A DNA stretch of 64,000 nt from Empedobacter brevis NBRC 14943 = ATCC 43319 (GTDB lineage: Bacteria; Bacteroidota; Bacteroidia; Flavobacteriales; Weeksellaceae), in assembly GCF_000382425.1 (NCBI RefSeq), contig NZ_KB908295.1:1-64000 (forward strand). The letters run 5' to 3'. Below, one piece after another: positions 55,793 to 64,000 of the stretch (positions are counted from its first letter, which is position 1; every line of letters starts with the position of its first letter). Below the pieces are notes generated by a model that was not told the origin of the DNA, ran no database searches, and worked only from the letters and a program-made list of their open reading frames with translations. The position numbers and the translations under genes are program-made.

Positions 55793-56455
55793 ATGAAAAT
55801 TTATCAAGTAAGTGGATTAGGAGCAAATGCAAATGCTTTTAGAAATCTGCGCTTGGAACAAGGTTTTGAGCAGGTCTATATTCCTTGGTTAGATCCGGAG
55901 AGAAATGAAACCCTGGCTCATTATACCGAAAGATTAGTAGATAAAATAGATCCCACAGAAGATTTTCTTTTGATGGGATTATCTTTTGGTGGAATAATTG
56001 TACAGGAAATGAATCGTTTTGTCGATCCCAAGCATACATTTCTTATTTCTACTGTAAAAAATAGAGCTGAAATGCCAAAACTTTTTAGGTTTTCTGCCTC
56101 TGTTAATGCCCATAAAATGATTCCGATGAGTTTTTTAACTTCTGACCGTACTTTTTCGTACATGATGATGAGAAGATTGTATTATACAAATCGTGAGAAA
56201 GATAGTATTGATGATATTTTTGAATTTAAAAATGCGGAATATCTCCGCTGGTCCATTCACAAGATTGTAAATTGGGAACATTCTGCTGCTTATCATGAAG
56301 AAAATTTAACACATATTCATGGGACAAAAGATATTGTTTTTCCAATTGAATACATTAAAAACGCCATAAAAATAGAAGGAGGAACGCATATTATGGTAAT
56401 GCAAAAGCCAAAACAAGTGAGCGAAGAAATAAATAAAGTATTGAGAAAACTATAA
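55793..56455 (+). CDS. Alpha/beta hydrolase
   Basis: This 220-residue cytoplasmic protein has the nucleophile elbow GLSFGG (about residues 62-67), an acid in HGTKDIVFP and the catalytic histidine in GGTHIMVM. It begins MKIYQVSGLGANANAF, with the usual oxyanion strand. The substrate is unknown. It is co-transcribed with the AraC regulator. Confidence 0.85.
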   Translation: MKIYQVSGLGANANAFRNLRLEQGFEQVYIPWLDPERNETLAHYTERLVDKIDPTEDFLLMGLSFGGIIVQEMNRFVDPKHTFLISTVKNRAEMPKLFRFSASVNAHKMIPMSFLTSDRTFSYMMMRRLYYTNREKDSIDDIFEFKNAEYLRWSIHKIVNWEHSAAYHEENLTHIHGTKDIVFPIEYIKNAIKIEGGTHIMVMQKPKQVSEEINKVLRKL

Positions 56456-56459
56456 AGAT

Positions 56460-56487
56460 AAAAGCTTGAACATTTGTTCAAGCTTTT
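56460..56487. terminator. Bidirectional terminator
   Basis: AAAAGCTTGAACA (56460-56472) pairs with TGTTCAAGCTTTT (56475-56487). It separates the hydrolase from truB. Confidence 0.87.
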
Positions 56488-56495
56488 ATCTTTAA

Positions 56496-57206
56496 TTATA
56501 ATTCTTCTAATTTGTTTTCTTCTTCAAAATAATTTCTTTCAAAAGCTAAATTTTCAGCATCAATGACATCAAAGTTTCCAATTTTTGTACGGCGAAGTGC
56601 AGTTAAATAACCTCCGGAGTTTACGGCTTTTCCAAAATCATAAGCCAAAGAACGAATATAAGTTCCTTTACTGCAATTGACTTCGAAATCAACAAAAGGC
56701 AAATTTATTTTTGTGATTTTGAAATCGTGGATTGTAATTCTACGTGCCTTTCGTTCTATTTCTTGACCATCACGTGCTAATTCATACAAACGCTTTCCAT
56801 CTACTTTTATGGCAGAATGCATAGGAGGAAATTGGTCTATTTCTCCAATAAATTGGTTTGTAGCTTCTTGTATAATTTCTTCTGTCAAATGTGCTGTTGG
56901 AAAAGTTTGATCTTCCTCAGATTCTAAATCATACGTTGGTGTTGTAACACCTAATTTAATTGTTCCTGTATACGTTTTTTCCTGCGCCTGAAATTCATCA
57001 ATTCGCTTTGTCCATTTTCCGGTACAAACCAATAACAAACCGGTTGCTTTAGGATCTAAAGTCCCTGCATGTCCAACTTTTATTTTCTTTAAATCATATG
57101 CTTTTCTGATGTTCCAACGAATCTTATTCACCACATCAAAGGAGGTCCAGTCAAGAGGCTTATCAATCAAAAAAACATGACCTTCTTGTATTTTTTCTAC
57201 ATTCAT
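56496..57206 (-). CDS. truB: tRNA pseudouridine-55 synthase TruB
   Basis: This 236-residue enzyme converts U55 of tRNAs to pseudouridine in the T-loop. The catalytic aspartate is Asp51 in GHAGTLDPKATGLL. KPLDWTSFDVVNKIR and CSKGTYIRSLAYDFG are further family motifs. It lacks the C-terminal PUA domain found in longer TruB proteins, as is common in this phylum. It starts one base after the uppP stop and is the last gene of ftsX-DUF3098-uppP-truB. Confidence 0.95.
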   Translation of the reverse strand: MNVEKIQEGHVFLIDKPLDWTSFDVVNKIRWNIRKAYDLKKIKVGHAGTLDPKATGLLLVCTGKWTKRIDEFQAQEKTYTGTIKLGVTTPTYDLESEEDQTFPTAHLTEEIIQEATNQFIGEIDQFPPMHSAIKVDGKRLYELARDGQEIERKARRITIHDFKITKINLPFVDFEVNCSKGTYIRSLAYDFGKAVNSGGYLTALRRTKIGNFDVIDAENLAFERNYFEEENKLEEL

Positions 57207-57207
57207 T

Positions 57208-58089
57208 TTATTTGTGCTGAATCATGGTAGTTTCTACTGAAGAAGCATTGTCTTTTTCTGTTTGAGATGGATTGTTCCAAAAATAAAACAATAAGATAAT
57301 TCCAATGATAATTCTGTACCAACCCCAAAATTTGAATCCGTATTTAGTCAATACAGCAATAAAAGTTTTAACAGCGATTAAGGCCACAATAAAAGCCACA
57401 ACATTTCCAATGATAAATAAAGTAATATGATGTTGATCTTGTAAAATCATTTCGTAACCTTTCATTGGATTGCCGGTAGTTTCTCCCCAGGTTTTTACAA
57501 AAATTGAATATACTGTAACAGCCAACATGGTAGGAACCGCTAAAAAGAAAGAAAACTCTGCAGCGGCTTTACGTGTTAATCCTTGTGTCATACCTCCAAT
57601 GATTGAGGCTGCGGAACGAGATGTACCAGGCATCATAGCCAAACATTGCCAAAAGCCAATAATAACAGCTTTTTTTAAGGTGATTTCTTTTTCGTCATCA
57701 ATTTTTGGGTTTTTAAACCATTTGTCTACAAATAATAAAATGATTCCACCAAAAACCAACATTCCGGAAATGGCCACTTGATTTCCTAATACCGCTTCAA
57801 TTTTATCATCAAATAATTTTCCTAAAATAAGAGCAGGTACAACAGCACAAGCTAATTTGATATAAAAATTGAAATTGAAATTTTTGAAGTCAAAGAATTT
57901 TTTCCAATATAAAACGACGATTGACAAAATGGCTCCAAATTGAATAGAAACCTGAAACATTTTTAAAAACTCGCTTTCCGGCATTCCCATCAACGCAGCT
58001 GTGAATCCCATGTGAGCAGTGGAAGATATTGGCAAATATTCTGTAAGACCTTCTATAATAGCAATGATAATTGCTTGTAAAGTGTTCAT
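57208..58089 (-). CDS. uppP: Undecaprenyl-diphosphatase UppP
   Basis: This 293-residue integral membrane enzyme recycles undecaprenyl pyrophosphate for peptidoglycan synthesis and can give bacitracin resistance. Motif 1, EGLTEYLPISSTAHM (Glu13 to His26), and motif 2, PGTSRSAAS (residues 153-161 with Arg157), are intact. The start shares a base with the DUF3098 stop. Confidence 0.96.
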   Translation of the reverse strand: MNTLQAIIIAIIEGLTEYLPISSTAHMGFTAALMGMPESEFLKMFQVSIQFGAILSIVVLYWKKFFDFKNFNFNFYIKLACAVVPALILGKLFDDKIEAVLGNQVAISGMLVFGGIILLFVDKWFKNPKIDDEKEITLKKAVIIGFWQCLAMMPGTSRSAASIIGGMTQGLTRKAAAEFSFFLAVPTMLAVTVYSIFVKTWGETTGNPMKGYEMILQDQHHITLFIIGNVVAFIVALIAVKTFIAVLTKYGFKFWGWYRIIIGIILLFYFWNNPSQTEKDNASSVETTMIQHK

Positions 58090-58391
58090 TATTTTTCTTT
58101 ATTCGGATTGATTAAAATGGCATAAACTTCGATGATGAAACCAACGACAACTAAAAATGGAGCTAATCGAATTCTGCGAAATGAATAAATTTCTTCATTC
58201 CAATAATTTGCGTCCCAAGTCCCATCCGGTCTTGTGTTAGCATCGTGTCCTGTCATCAATAGAAATCCAAGACCGATTAAGGCAACACCAATTGCCATGA
58301 AAATGTAATTTCTTTTTCCGAATAAAAAAGTAAAACCAGCATCATTTGTAGATGCTGATTTTTTTGTTGTATCGATTGTGTTTGATTTCAT
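58089..58391 (-). CDS. DUF3098 membrane protein
   Basis: This 100-residue protein has two transmembrane helices (NYIFMAIGVALIGLGFLLM and RLAPFLVVVGFIIEVYAIL) separated by a polar loop containing DGTWDANYWNEEIYSFRRI. DUF3098 occurs only in Bacteroidota, between ftsX and uppP, suggesting an envelope role at division. Start and stop overlap the neighbours by one base each. Confidence 0.85.
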   Translation of the reverse strand: MKSNTIDTTKKSASTNDAGFTFLFGKRNYIFMAIGVALIGLGFLLMTGHDANTRPDGTWDANYWNEEIYSFRRIRLAPFLVVVGFIIEVYAILINPNKEK

Positions 58392-59284
58392 TAGTAAAGT
58401 TGATCAGTTTTTAATCTTAAATAACGCCATGCAGCAAATAATGTACTGAATACTGCAATGATAACTCCAATTCCGATAAGAACAAGAATTAACGGAGTAA
58501 AGTTAGGATTCCAAAGTACTAAGCCTACTTTTGTTGCTAAAATATACCATAGAAAACCTAAGCCGATTACTGCAACAAAAGCCGCGAAGAAACCTAAAAT
58601 AGCGGCTTCTATCAAGAAAGGTTTTACAATAAAACGTCTGCGTGCACCAACTAATTGCATTGTTTTGATGCTGAAACGTTTTGCATAAATTTTCAATCGG
58701 ATCGAGTTGTTGATTAAGACCACAACAATAACCAGGAAGATAACGGCAAATATCATGATCCAGAATGTAATTTTATTAATGCTGTGGTAAATCGTTACCA
58801 TTGCTTCTTTATCACTCTTTACTTCATCTATAATTTGATTTTTAGCCAATACCTTATTAATGGAATCAATCTGTTCAACTGATTGAATTAATGCAGGATT
58901 CAAGGTAATTTGAACTGAAGCAGGGAAGATGCTTTCTTCGAAGAAATCACTTCCATCTGTTCCTAAATCCTTTTTTGCAATTTTAGCGGCATCCTCTTTG
59001 CTGATATACTGTGTCGCTTCAACAAAAGGATATTTAACTTTCAACGAATCGATATAAGATTTTTGTAAATCAAGTTCCTTATCTTTTAATTTTGGATCTT
59101 CGACATCTTTAAAATATGCCTCGATTTTTAATTCTCTTTTTAGATGTTCTGCGTAACTTTGTGCATTAATGACAATTAAGCCGAAAATACCTAATAGAAA
59201 TAAAACAAGCGAAATACTAATCACAACAGTGATATTTGAAGATCGCAGTCTTTTTTTCTCAAATTTATCGTTCGTTTTTGACAT
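58391..59284 (-). CDS. ftsX: Cell division protein FtsX
   Basis: This 297-residue ABC-transporter-like permease has an N-terminal helix (about 20-40), an extracellular domain of about 130 residues and three C-terminal helices. FtsX relays FtsE ATPase activity to peptidoglycan hydrolases at the septum. FtsE is not in the window. The region KTMQLVGARRRFIVKPFLIE is a conserved cytoplasmic loop. First gene of the four-gene operon. Confidence 0.92.
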   Translation of the reverse strand: MSKTNDKFEKKRLRSSNITVVISISLVLFLLGIFGLIVINAQSYAEHLKRELKIEAYFKDVEDPKLKDKELDLQKSYIDSLKVKYPFVEATQYISKEDAAKIAKKDLGTDGSDFFEESIFPASVQITLNPALIQSVEQIDSINKVLAKNQIIDEVKSDKEAMVTIYHSINKITFWIMIFAVIFLVIVVVLINNSIRLKIYAKRFSIKTMQLVGARRRFIVKPFLIEAAILGFFAAFVAVIGLGFLWYILATKVGLVLWNPNFTPLILVLIGIGVIIAVFSTLFAAWRYLRLKTDQLY

Positions 59285-59391
59285 TTGGGTTAATTTTGGG
59301 GCTAAGATAAAAAAAACTTATTTCGCAAGAAAGATATTCCAATATATATTCTACGGTAAGTTGGTTAAAGAAAACTTAAAATTTAGAATTT

Positions 59392-60159
59392 TTGAAAGTA
59401 AAAGCTAAAAAACATTTAGGTCAGCATTTTTTAAATGATGAAAATATTGCACGAGACATTGCCGAAGGTTTAACTTGGCAAGGATATGAACGTGTATTAG
59501 AGATTGGGCCGGGAATGGGCGTGTTGACAAAATATATTTTACAAGCGAAGAAAAATATAGAAGTTGTAGAAATTGACACAGAATCGGTCGAATATTTGAA
59601 AGAGTATTATCAACCATTTTACCCGGGATTTAAAATACACTCCGAAGATTTTTTAAAAATGGATTTTGCCTCAAAGTTTGATGAGCAAATTGCTATTTTA
59701 GGGAATTTTCCGTATAATATATCGTCACAGATTATTTTTAAAGCGTTAGAGGAACGTTACAATGTTCCTGAAGTATGTGGAATGTTTCAAAAAGAAGTTG
59801 CCGAACGAATTGCTTCTAAAAAAGGAACAAAAGACTATGGTATACTTTCTGTATTAGCACAGGCATATTATCATTGTGAGTATTTGTTTACAGTTCCGGA
59901 ACATGTTTTTACACCACCACCAAAAGTAAAATCAGGGGTGATTATTATGAAACGTTACCGAACAGAAATTGAAGGAGTTGAACAAAAAAGATTTTTTCAA
60001 GTGGTAAAAGCCGGTTTTGGACAAAGAAGAAAAACACTTCGTAATTCATTGAAAGCTTTGGGAATTCCTGAAGATTTGAATGGCCACGAGTTTTTGAATA
60101 TGCGTGCAGAACAGTTATCTGTAGAAGATTTTATTGAACTAACGAAAAGAATGAAGTAG
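59392..60159 (+). CDS. rsmA: 16S rRNA (adenine1518/1519-N6) dimethyltransferase RsmA
   Basis: This 255-residue methyltransferase dimethylates A1518/A1519 of 16S rRNA. It has the SAM motif [16 protein letters not shown] (35-50) and motif IV NFPYNIS (105-111), where Phe replaces the usual Leu/Ile. Translation begins at TTG 59392: the frame is open only from 59380 and has no ATG, and [14 protein letters not shown] is the normal N-terminus. mgtE follows after three bases. Confidence 0.96.
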   Translation: MKVKAKKHLGQHFLNDENIARDIAEGLTWQGYERVLEIGPGMGVLTKYILQAKKNIEVVEIDTESVEYLKEYYQPFYPGFKIHSEDFLKMDFASKFDEQIAILGNFPYNISSQIIFKALEERYNVPEVCGMFQKEVAERIASKKGTKDYGILSVLAQAYYHCEYLFTVPEHVFTPPPKVKSGVIIMKRYRTEIEGVEQKRFFQVVKAGFGQRRKTLRNSLKALGIPEDLNGHEFLNMRAEQLSVEDFIELTKRMK

Positions 60160-60162
60160 ATT

Positions 60163-61518
60163 ATGGAGGTAAAAATTACAAAAGATTTTATTGAACTTTT
60201 AACGGAAAGAATAAACGAACAAAATGCAAAAGAGGTAAAGGAAATGTTGCAAGATTTGCACCCTGCCGATATTGCCGAATTGTTTGATGAACTTTCGACC
60301 AGGGAGCAATCTTTTGTAATTGATTTACTTGATAATGAAATTTCAGCAGACATTCTTCTTGAATTGGAAGAGGATGACCGTCGTAAATTTCTGAAAACAC
60401 TTACAGCGAAGGAAATTGCGGAGGATGTCATTAACGAGATGGACACGGATGATGCCGTAGATGTCATCAATGAGCTTTCAGACGAGAAAAAAGACCAGGT
60501 AATTGCGCAATTAGAAGATCAGGAACATGCCAGAGAAATTGTAGATCTTTTACGTTACGATGAAGATACGGCCGGTGGTTTGATGGGAAAAGAGCTGATT
60601 AAAGTGAACAAAGATTGGTCCGTGATTACAGCCGTTAAACAAATGCGTAAACAAGCGGAAGATTTTGAAGAAGTTTTTTCGATTTATGTTGTCGATGAAG
60701 AGGATAAATTGCTTGGAACGCTGAGTTTGAAACGATTATTGACAACTTCAGCCAATACTAAAGTAGCGGACGTTTACAACGATAAAATTCAATATGTCAA
60801 GACCTATACAAAAGATATGGAAGTGGCGAAAGTGATTGAAAAATATGATTTGTATGAGGTACCTGTAGTAGACGAATTAATGCGTTTGGTCGGAGTGATT
60901 ACAGTGGATGATGTCATTGATGTGATTCGAGAAGAAGCTGAAGAAAATTACCAATTGGCTGCCGGGATTACGCAAAATGTGGATTCAGATGATAGTATTT
61001 TGAAATTGACAAGGGCTCGGTTACCTTGGCTTTTATTAGCTTTGGTAGGAAGTTTTGTTGCGGTAAATGTTTCACAAAGTTTTAGTGATGCAATGAATTT
61101 ATATCCGCAATTATTCTTTTTTACACCGCTCGTAGCTGCGATGGCGGGTAATGTTGGGGTACAATCATCTGCTATTATTGTACAAGGTTTGGCAAATAGT
61201 AACATCACAGGATCTATTTGGAAAAGATTAGGAAAGGAAATGTTATTGGCTTTGCTTAACAGTACATTATTAGCGTTGGTTTTGTTATTGGCAACACATT
61301 TTTTAATGAGTACAAGTTATGAGATTTCTTCAACTATTGTCTTGGCTTTGGTTATTGTCATGATTTTAGCTAGTTTGATCGGAACATTTATCCCCATTAT
61401 GTTACATAAATATGGTGTCGATCCGGCAATTGCTACAGGACCATTTATTACAACAAGTAATGATATCTTCGGATTGTTGATTTATTTCTCAATCGCAAAA
61501 ATGATTCTAGGATTTTAA
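60163..61518 (+). CDS. mgtE: Magnesium transporter MgtE
   Basis: This is a 451-residue Mg2+ channel. It has a cytosolic N domain (about 1-130, acidic; LHPADIAELFDELS), two CBS domains (about 135-255) and five transmembrane helices with the selectivity region FFTPLVAAMAGNVGVQSSAI and ATGPFITTSNDIFG. Intracellular Mg2+ gates it through the N and CBS domains. It starts three bases after rsmA, so they form one operon. Confidence 0.95.
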   Translation: MEVKITKDFIELLTERINEQNAKEVKEMLQDLHPADIAELFDELSTREQSFVIDLLDNEISADILLELEEDDRRKFLKTLTAKEIAEDVINEMDTDDAVDVINELSDEKKDQVIAQLEDQEHAREIVDLLRYDEDTAGGLMGKELIKVNKDWSVITAVKQMRKQAEDFEEVFSIYVVDEEDKLLGTLSLKRLLTTSANTKVADVYNDKIQYVKTYTKDMEVAKVIEKYDLYEVPVVDELMRLVGVITVDDVIDVIREEAEENYQLAAGITQNVDSDDSILKLTRARLPWLLLALVGSFVAVNVSQSFSDAMNLYPQLFFFTPLVAAMAGNVGVQSSAIIVQGLANSNITGSIWKRLGKEMLLALLNSTLLALVLLLATHFLMSTSYEISSTIVLALVIVMILASLIGTFIPIMLHKYGVDPAIATGPFITTSNDIFGLLIYFSIAKMILGF

Positions 61519-61532
61519 AAAGAACAATATAG

Positions 61533-61985
61533 ATGAATACATTAAAAATTATAGGCATTACTACGCAGACATCTAACAATAATGGTCAAGCAATTAAAGA
61601 TTTAGGAGAGTTGTGGCGTCGATTTTTTGGTGAGAATTTAATTGCTAAGATTCCGAATGCAATTAGTTCTAATATTTATGCTGTTTACACTGATTATGAA
61701 AGTGATTTTACAGGAAAATATACGACTATAATTGGTTTAGAAGTTGCTTCGTTGGATGAAATTCCACAAGGAATGGTAGGAAGAGAATTTCAACCGCAAA
61801 CATTCAAAAAATACATTGCCAAAGGAGAATTACATGAAGCAGTAGGGAAGACGTGGACAGAAATTTGGAATGATGATATAAATCTAAATCGTACCTATAA
61901 TTATGATTATGAATTGTACACCGATAAAGCACAAAATCCTATGGATGCCGAAATTGAGATTTATATTGGAGTGAAGGGGGGATAA
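61533..61985 (+). CDS. GyrI-like effector-binding-domain protein
   Basis: This 150-residue protein has the GyrI/effector-binding fold (IIGITTQTSNNNGQAIKDLG, then NIYAVYTDYESDFTGKYTTI and YNYDYELYTDKAQNPMDAEI). There is no attached helix-turn-helix. Such stand-alone domains bind small molecules or DNA gyrase; the ligand is unknown. It is 14 bases after mgtE and may be in the same transcript. Confidence 0.78.
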   Translation: MNTLKIIGITTQTSNNNGQAIKDLGELWRRFFGENLIAKIPNAISSNIYAVYTDYESDFTGKYTTIIGLEVASLDEIPQGMVGREFQPQTFKKYIAKGELHEAVGKTWTEIWNDDINLNRTYNYDYELYTDKAQNPMDAEIEIYIGVKGG

Positions 61986-62057
61986 AATATATTTTTACTA
62001 AAATGAAAAATATCTGTAAGTTGAATAATTTACATTCATTATTATCAAGATAAATTC

Positions 62058-62273
62058 ATGTTCGAAAATGGGATTATTCCTCAAGAAAAAATAGTATTGA
62101 AAATTAATTTGTCAAAGAAAGATCAGATTAAAAATGTTTCTTATTCTGAATTTGATAATAAAGATCTTGTTTTAGTCTTTTCTAAAATATTAAACAATAC
62201 GAAAGAGGATTTGAACAACTACAATATTTCACTTTCAATGAAATCAAATGATTTTTATCTTTCAATTTATTAG
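62058..62273 (+). CDS. Small hypothetical protein
   Basis: This 71-residue frame encodes a plausible soluble protein (MFENGIIPQEKIVLKINLSK, then FSKILNNTKEDLNNYNISLS). No family, signal peptide or promoter is seen. Its coding bias is AT-rich like its neighbours. It ends six bases before the converging kinase gene. It may be a remnant rather than a functional gene. Confidence 0.35.
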   Translation: MFENGIIPQEKIVLKINLSKKDQIKNVSYSEFDNKDLVLVFSKILNNTKEDLNNYNISLSMKSNDFYLSIY

Positions 62274-62279
62274 CATTAA

Positions 62280-63431
62280 CTATTTCCTCAACAAAATCTT
62301 AAACTCAGTTCCTGTTTCTTTGGATGATTTGGCAACAAATATTTTTCCTTTGTGATATTCTTCAATAATACGTTTAGCCAATGATAAACCTAATCCCCAA
62401 CCACGTTTTTTGGTTGTAAATCCGGGTTCGAAGATCTTTTTTTGTAATTTAGTTGGAATTCCGGATCCCGTATCTGTCATAGAGATTTCAACAAACTTAT
62501 TCGTTGTTGTAATGACAATATCTAACACCCCTTTATTTTGCATAGCATCAGCAGCATTTTTCATGAGATTTTCGATGACCCAACTGTACAAGGAAGCGTT
62601 GAGGTTGATGTTGAATTCTTCGACATCGGCTTTAAAATTCACTTCAATTCCTTTTGAAATTCGTTGCGAAATATAATTTATAGTATGTCTCGATGTCACA
62701 ATTAAATCTGTTTGATTTAATTCGGAAGTAGAGCCAATTTTAGAAAAACGTTCGGCAATATGTTTCAGTCGGTCAACATCTTTTTCAATTTCGACAACAG
62801 AAGTTTGATCAATATCTTCTAATTTTAATAATTCGATCCAACCCATTAAGGATGAGAGTGGAGTCCCAATTTGATGAGCAGTCTCCTTTGCCATACCTGC
62901 CCACAAATAACTTTTTTCTGTGTCGCGAATCGTTTTGAAATACCAATATGAAAAGCCGAAAAATAAAAGGATGAGTAAAATAATAATAAGCGGGTAATAT
63001 TGCAGCTGATTTAATAATGTAGAGTTTTTGAAATAGACATAATTTTTAGTTCCAATCAGTTCAACTTCTATGCTCTGTTCTGTTGTTTTCATTTTGTTGA
63101 CATACTTTTTCAATTGAGCAGAATCTTTTACAATCGATTCGTCAATATTTTTAGTATCTGCAATAGTTCCTTTTTCATCGACAAGAGCCACCGGAATAGA
63201 TTTGTTGTCTTCAATTAATTTGAATAAAAAATCTTGCGTCTTAGAGTCCAAAAATTCTGATGAGCTAATCAACTCCAACGATTTTGCATAATTCTCTACG
63301 CGCTTGTGTTCTTCACGTTTTAGTTCTTGTACAATTTTGTTACTCGACCACAATGTAATGGCAAAAATTACGAAAATTATAAAGAAGCCAATCCAGCGTT
63401 TATTTATTTTTTTTGTTAGAAAATTTCTCAT
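62280..63431 (-). CDS. Sensor histidine kinase
   Basis: This 383-residue membrane kinase has an N-terminal helix (about 15-32), a periplasmic sensor region of about 110 residues and a second helix (about 146-166). The dimerisation domain carries the phospho-acceptor His186 in KETAHQIGTPLSSL, and the ATPase domain has N box ENLMKNAADAM, DTGSGIPTKL and GWGLGLSLAKRI. No response regulator is adjacent, so it is an orphan kinase in this window. A TACATTTG -7 element lies upstream. Confidence 0.92.
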   Translation of the reverse strand: MRNFLTKKINKRWIGFFIIFVIFAITLWSSNKIVQELKREEHKRVENYAKSLELISSSEFLDSKTQDFLFKLIEDNKSIPVALVDEKGTIADTKNIDESIVKDSAQLKKYVNKMKTTEQSIEVELIGTKNYVYFKNSTLLNQLQYYPLIIILLILLFFGFSYWYFKTIRDTEKSYLWAGMAKETAHQIGTPLSSLMGWIELLKLEDIDQTSVVEIEKDVDRLKHIAERFSKIGSTSELNQTDLIVTSRHTINYISQRISKGIEVNFKADVEEFNINLNASLYSWVIENLMKNAADAMQNKGVLDIVITTTNKFVEISMTDTGSGIPTKLQKKIFEPGFTTKKRGWGLGLSLAKRIIEEYHKGKIFVAKSSKETGTEFKILLRK

Positions 63432-63461
63432 CTAAATGTAAAATCTTTCTTAAATTTATAT

Positions 63462-63469
63462 CAAATGTA
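63462..63469 (-). promoter_or_regulatory. -7 element TACATTTG of the histidine kinase
   Basis: An exact TAnnTTTG match on the minus strand, 31 bases before the ATG at 63431. No clear -33. Confidence 0.5.
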
Positions 63470-63552
63470 ATCATTATTTGACTATAATATATTTTTATGG
63501 CGAGATAAGATAAATATGATGAAAGTAATTTTTTTTAAAGCCCTAAATAGTT

Positions 63553-63560
63553 TATTTTTG
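63553..63560 (+). promoter_or_regulatory. -7 element TATTTTTG of sucA
   Basis: An exact TAnnTTTG match 28 bases before the sucA ATG at 63589. No TTG at the usual -33 distance. Confidence 0.55.
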
Positions 63561-63588
63561 TAGCTAAATCTCATAGAGAGTAAAATTT

Positions 63589-64000
63589 ATGGATCGTTTT
63601 TCGTTTTTAAATGCCGCTCATTTAGAGTTTATAGGCGACTTATATGATCAATACGTCCAATATCCGGATAGTATTGAACCAAGTTGGAAAGCTTTTTTCC
63701 AAGGTTATGATTTTGCGAATGCAACATATGATGGAGAACCATTATTTGCACCAGCACCAAAAGCAGCTTCAAGCAAAGGTAGTCAACCAACACAAGCAGT
63801 AGTTAATCCAGCTGTTGTTTCTCAAGTTCCAGACAATGTTCAAAAAGAGTTTAAAGTCATCAATTTGATTGATGCTTACCGTACTCGTGGACATTTGTTT
63901 ACGAAGACTAACCCTGTTAGAGCTCGTAGAACTTTTGAACCTTCATTAGACATCAAAAACTTTGGTTTGACAGATGCTGATTTAGATTTAACATTCAACG
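63589..64000 (+). CDS. sucA: 2-oxoglutarate dehydrogenase E1 component (5' part)
   Basis: The frame opens at ATG 63589 and runs off the window end; about 137 residues are visible. The start MDRFSFLNAAHLEFI, then YVQYPDSIEPSWKAFFQGYD and INLIDAYRTRGHLFTKTNPV, match the N-terminal region of E1 (OGDH). It decarboxylates 2-oxoglutarate with thiamine diphosphate in the TCA cycle. The catalytic domain is outside the window. Confidence 0.93.
   Translation, partial: MDRFSFLNAAHLEFIGDLYDQYVQYPDSIEPSWKAFFQGYDFANATYDGEPLFAPAPKAASSKGSQPTQAVVNPAVVSQVPDNVQKEFKVINLIDAYRTRGHLFTKTNPVRARRTFEPSLDIKNFGLTDADLDLTFN

Overview
The window is an AT-rich chromosomal segment from a member of the Bacteroidota, most likely class Flavobacteriia. 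The evidence is the complete alternative complex III operon (actABCDEF), a TamB/TamL pair in which the TamA-like barrel protein is a lipoprotein, the gene order ftsX-DUF3098-uppP-truB, a DnaG with a degenerate zinc finger, and many copies of the Bacteroidota promoter element TAnnTTTG. The genus cannot be fixed from the sequence alone. Most of the window is ordinary core genome; the clearest accessory regions are the Rhs module at about 7.9-14.3 kb and the class A beta-lactamase at about 50.3-51.2 kb.

Layout. 0-6.7 kb: tRNA-Lys, a large AsmA-like envelope protein, a MORN-type repeat protein on the minus strand, then a DUF2306 membrane protein coupled to a YARHG lipoprotein. 6.8-14.3 kb: an acyltransferase followed by a secreted tail-fibre-like protein and a long Rhs-repeat gene. 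Both carry point lesions: three single-base deficits in A-runs and one in-frame stop. The Rhs 3' end has run into a small PH-like domain and a two-helix membrane protein. 14.7-16.9 kb: katG. 16.9-25.7 kb (minus): tamB-tamL and a serine hydrolase. 25.8-33.1 kb: small conserved genes, a patatin-like phospholipase divergent from an AraC regulator, a TonB-C-like protein, ccoG, a HopJ-family protein, an NTPase, a barstar homologue and a SPOR protein.

33.5-42.1 kb: actABCDEF, the quinol:cytochrome c oxidoreductase of the respiratory chain, ending in a strong terminator with no cox genes attached. 42.2-46.1 kb: a VOC protein, a paralogue of the 30.8 kb gene, a His/Lys-rich lipoprotein, an RlpA-like protein and dnaG. 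46.2-49.1 kb: a META-domain lipoprotein, an lpxD homologue and sucD. 49.1-53.2 kb (minus): a DUF4240 pair, a class A beta-lactamase bracketed by two look-alike hairpins, and a YgiB/YgiC-like operon with an extra lipoprotein. 53.3-56.5 kb: a CoA-transferase divergent from an AraC regulator plus alpha/beta hydrolase pair. 56.5-61.5 kb: truB, uppP, DUF3098 and ftsX (minus), divergent from rsmA-mgtE (plus). 61.5-64 kb: a GyrI-like protein, a small unknown, a sensor histidine kinase, and the 5' end of sucA, which runs off the window.

Functional themes are envelope biogenesis (AsmA, TamB/TamL, lpxD, uppP, ftsX, rlpA), respiration and the TCA cycle (act operon, ccoG, sucD, sucA, CoA-transferase), and stress or antibiotic defence (katG, class A beta-lactamase). 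I found no CRISPR array, insertion sequence, prophage or rRNA. The best candidate for something unusual is the Rhs module, because its lesions are clustered, share one local sequence context and leave neighbouring genes untouched.
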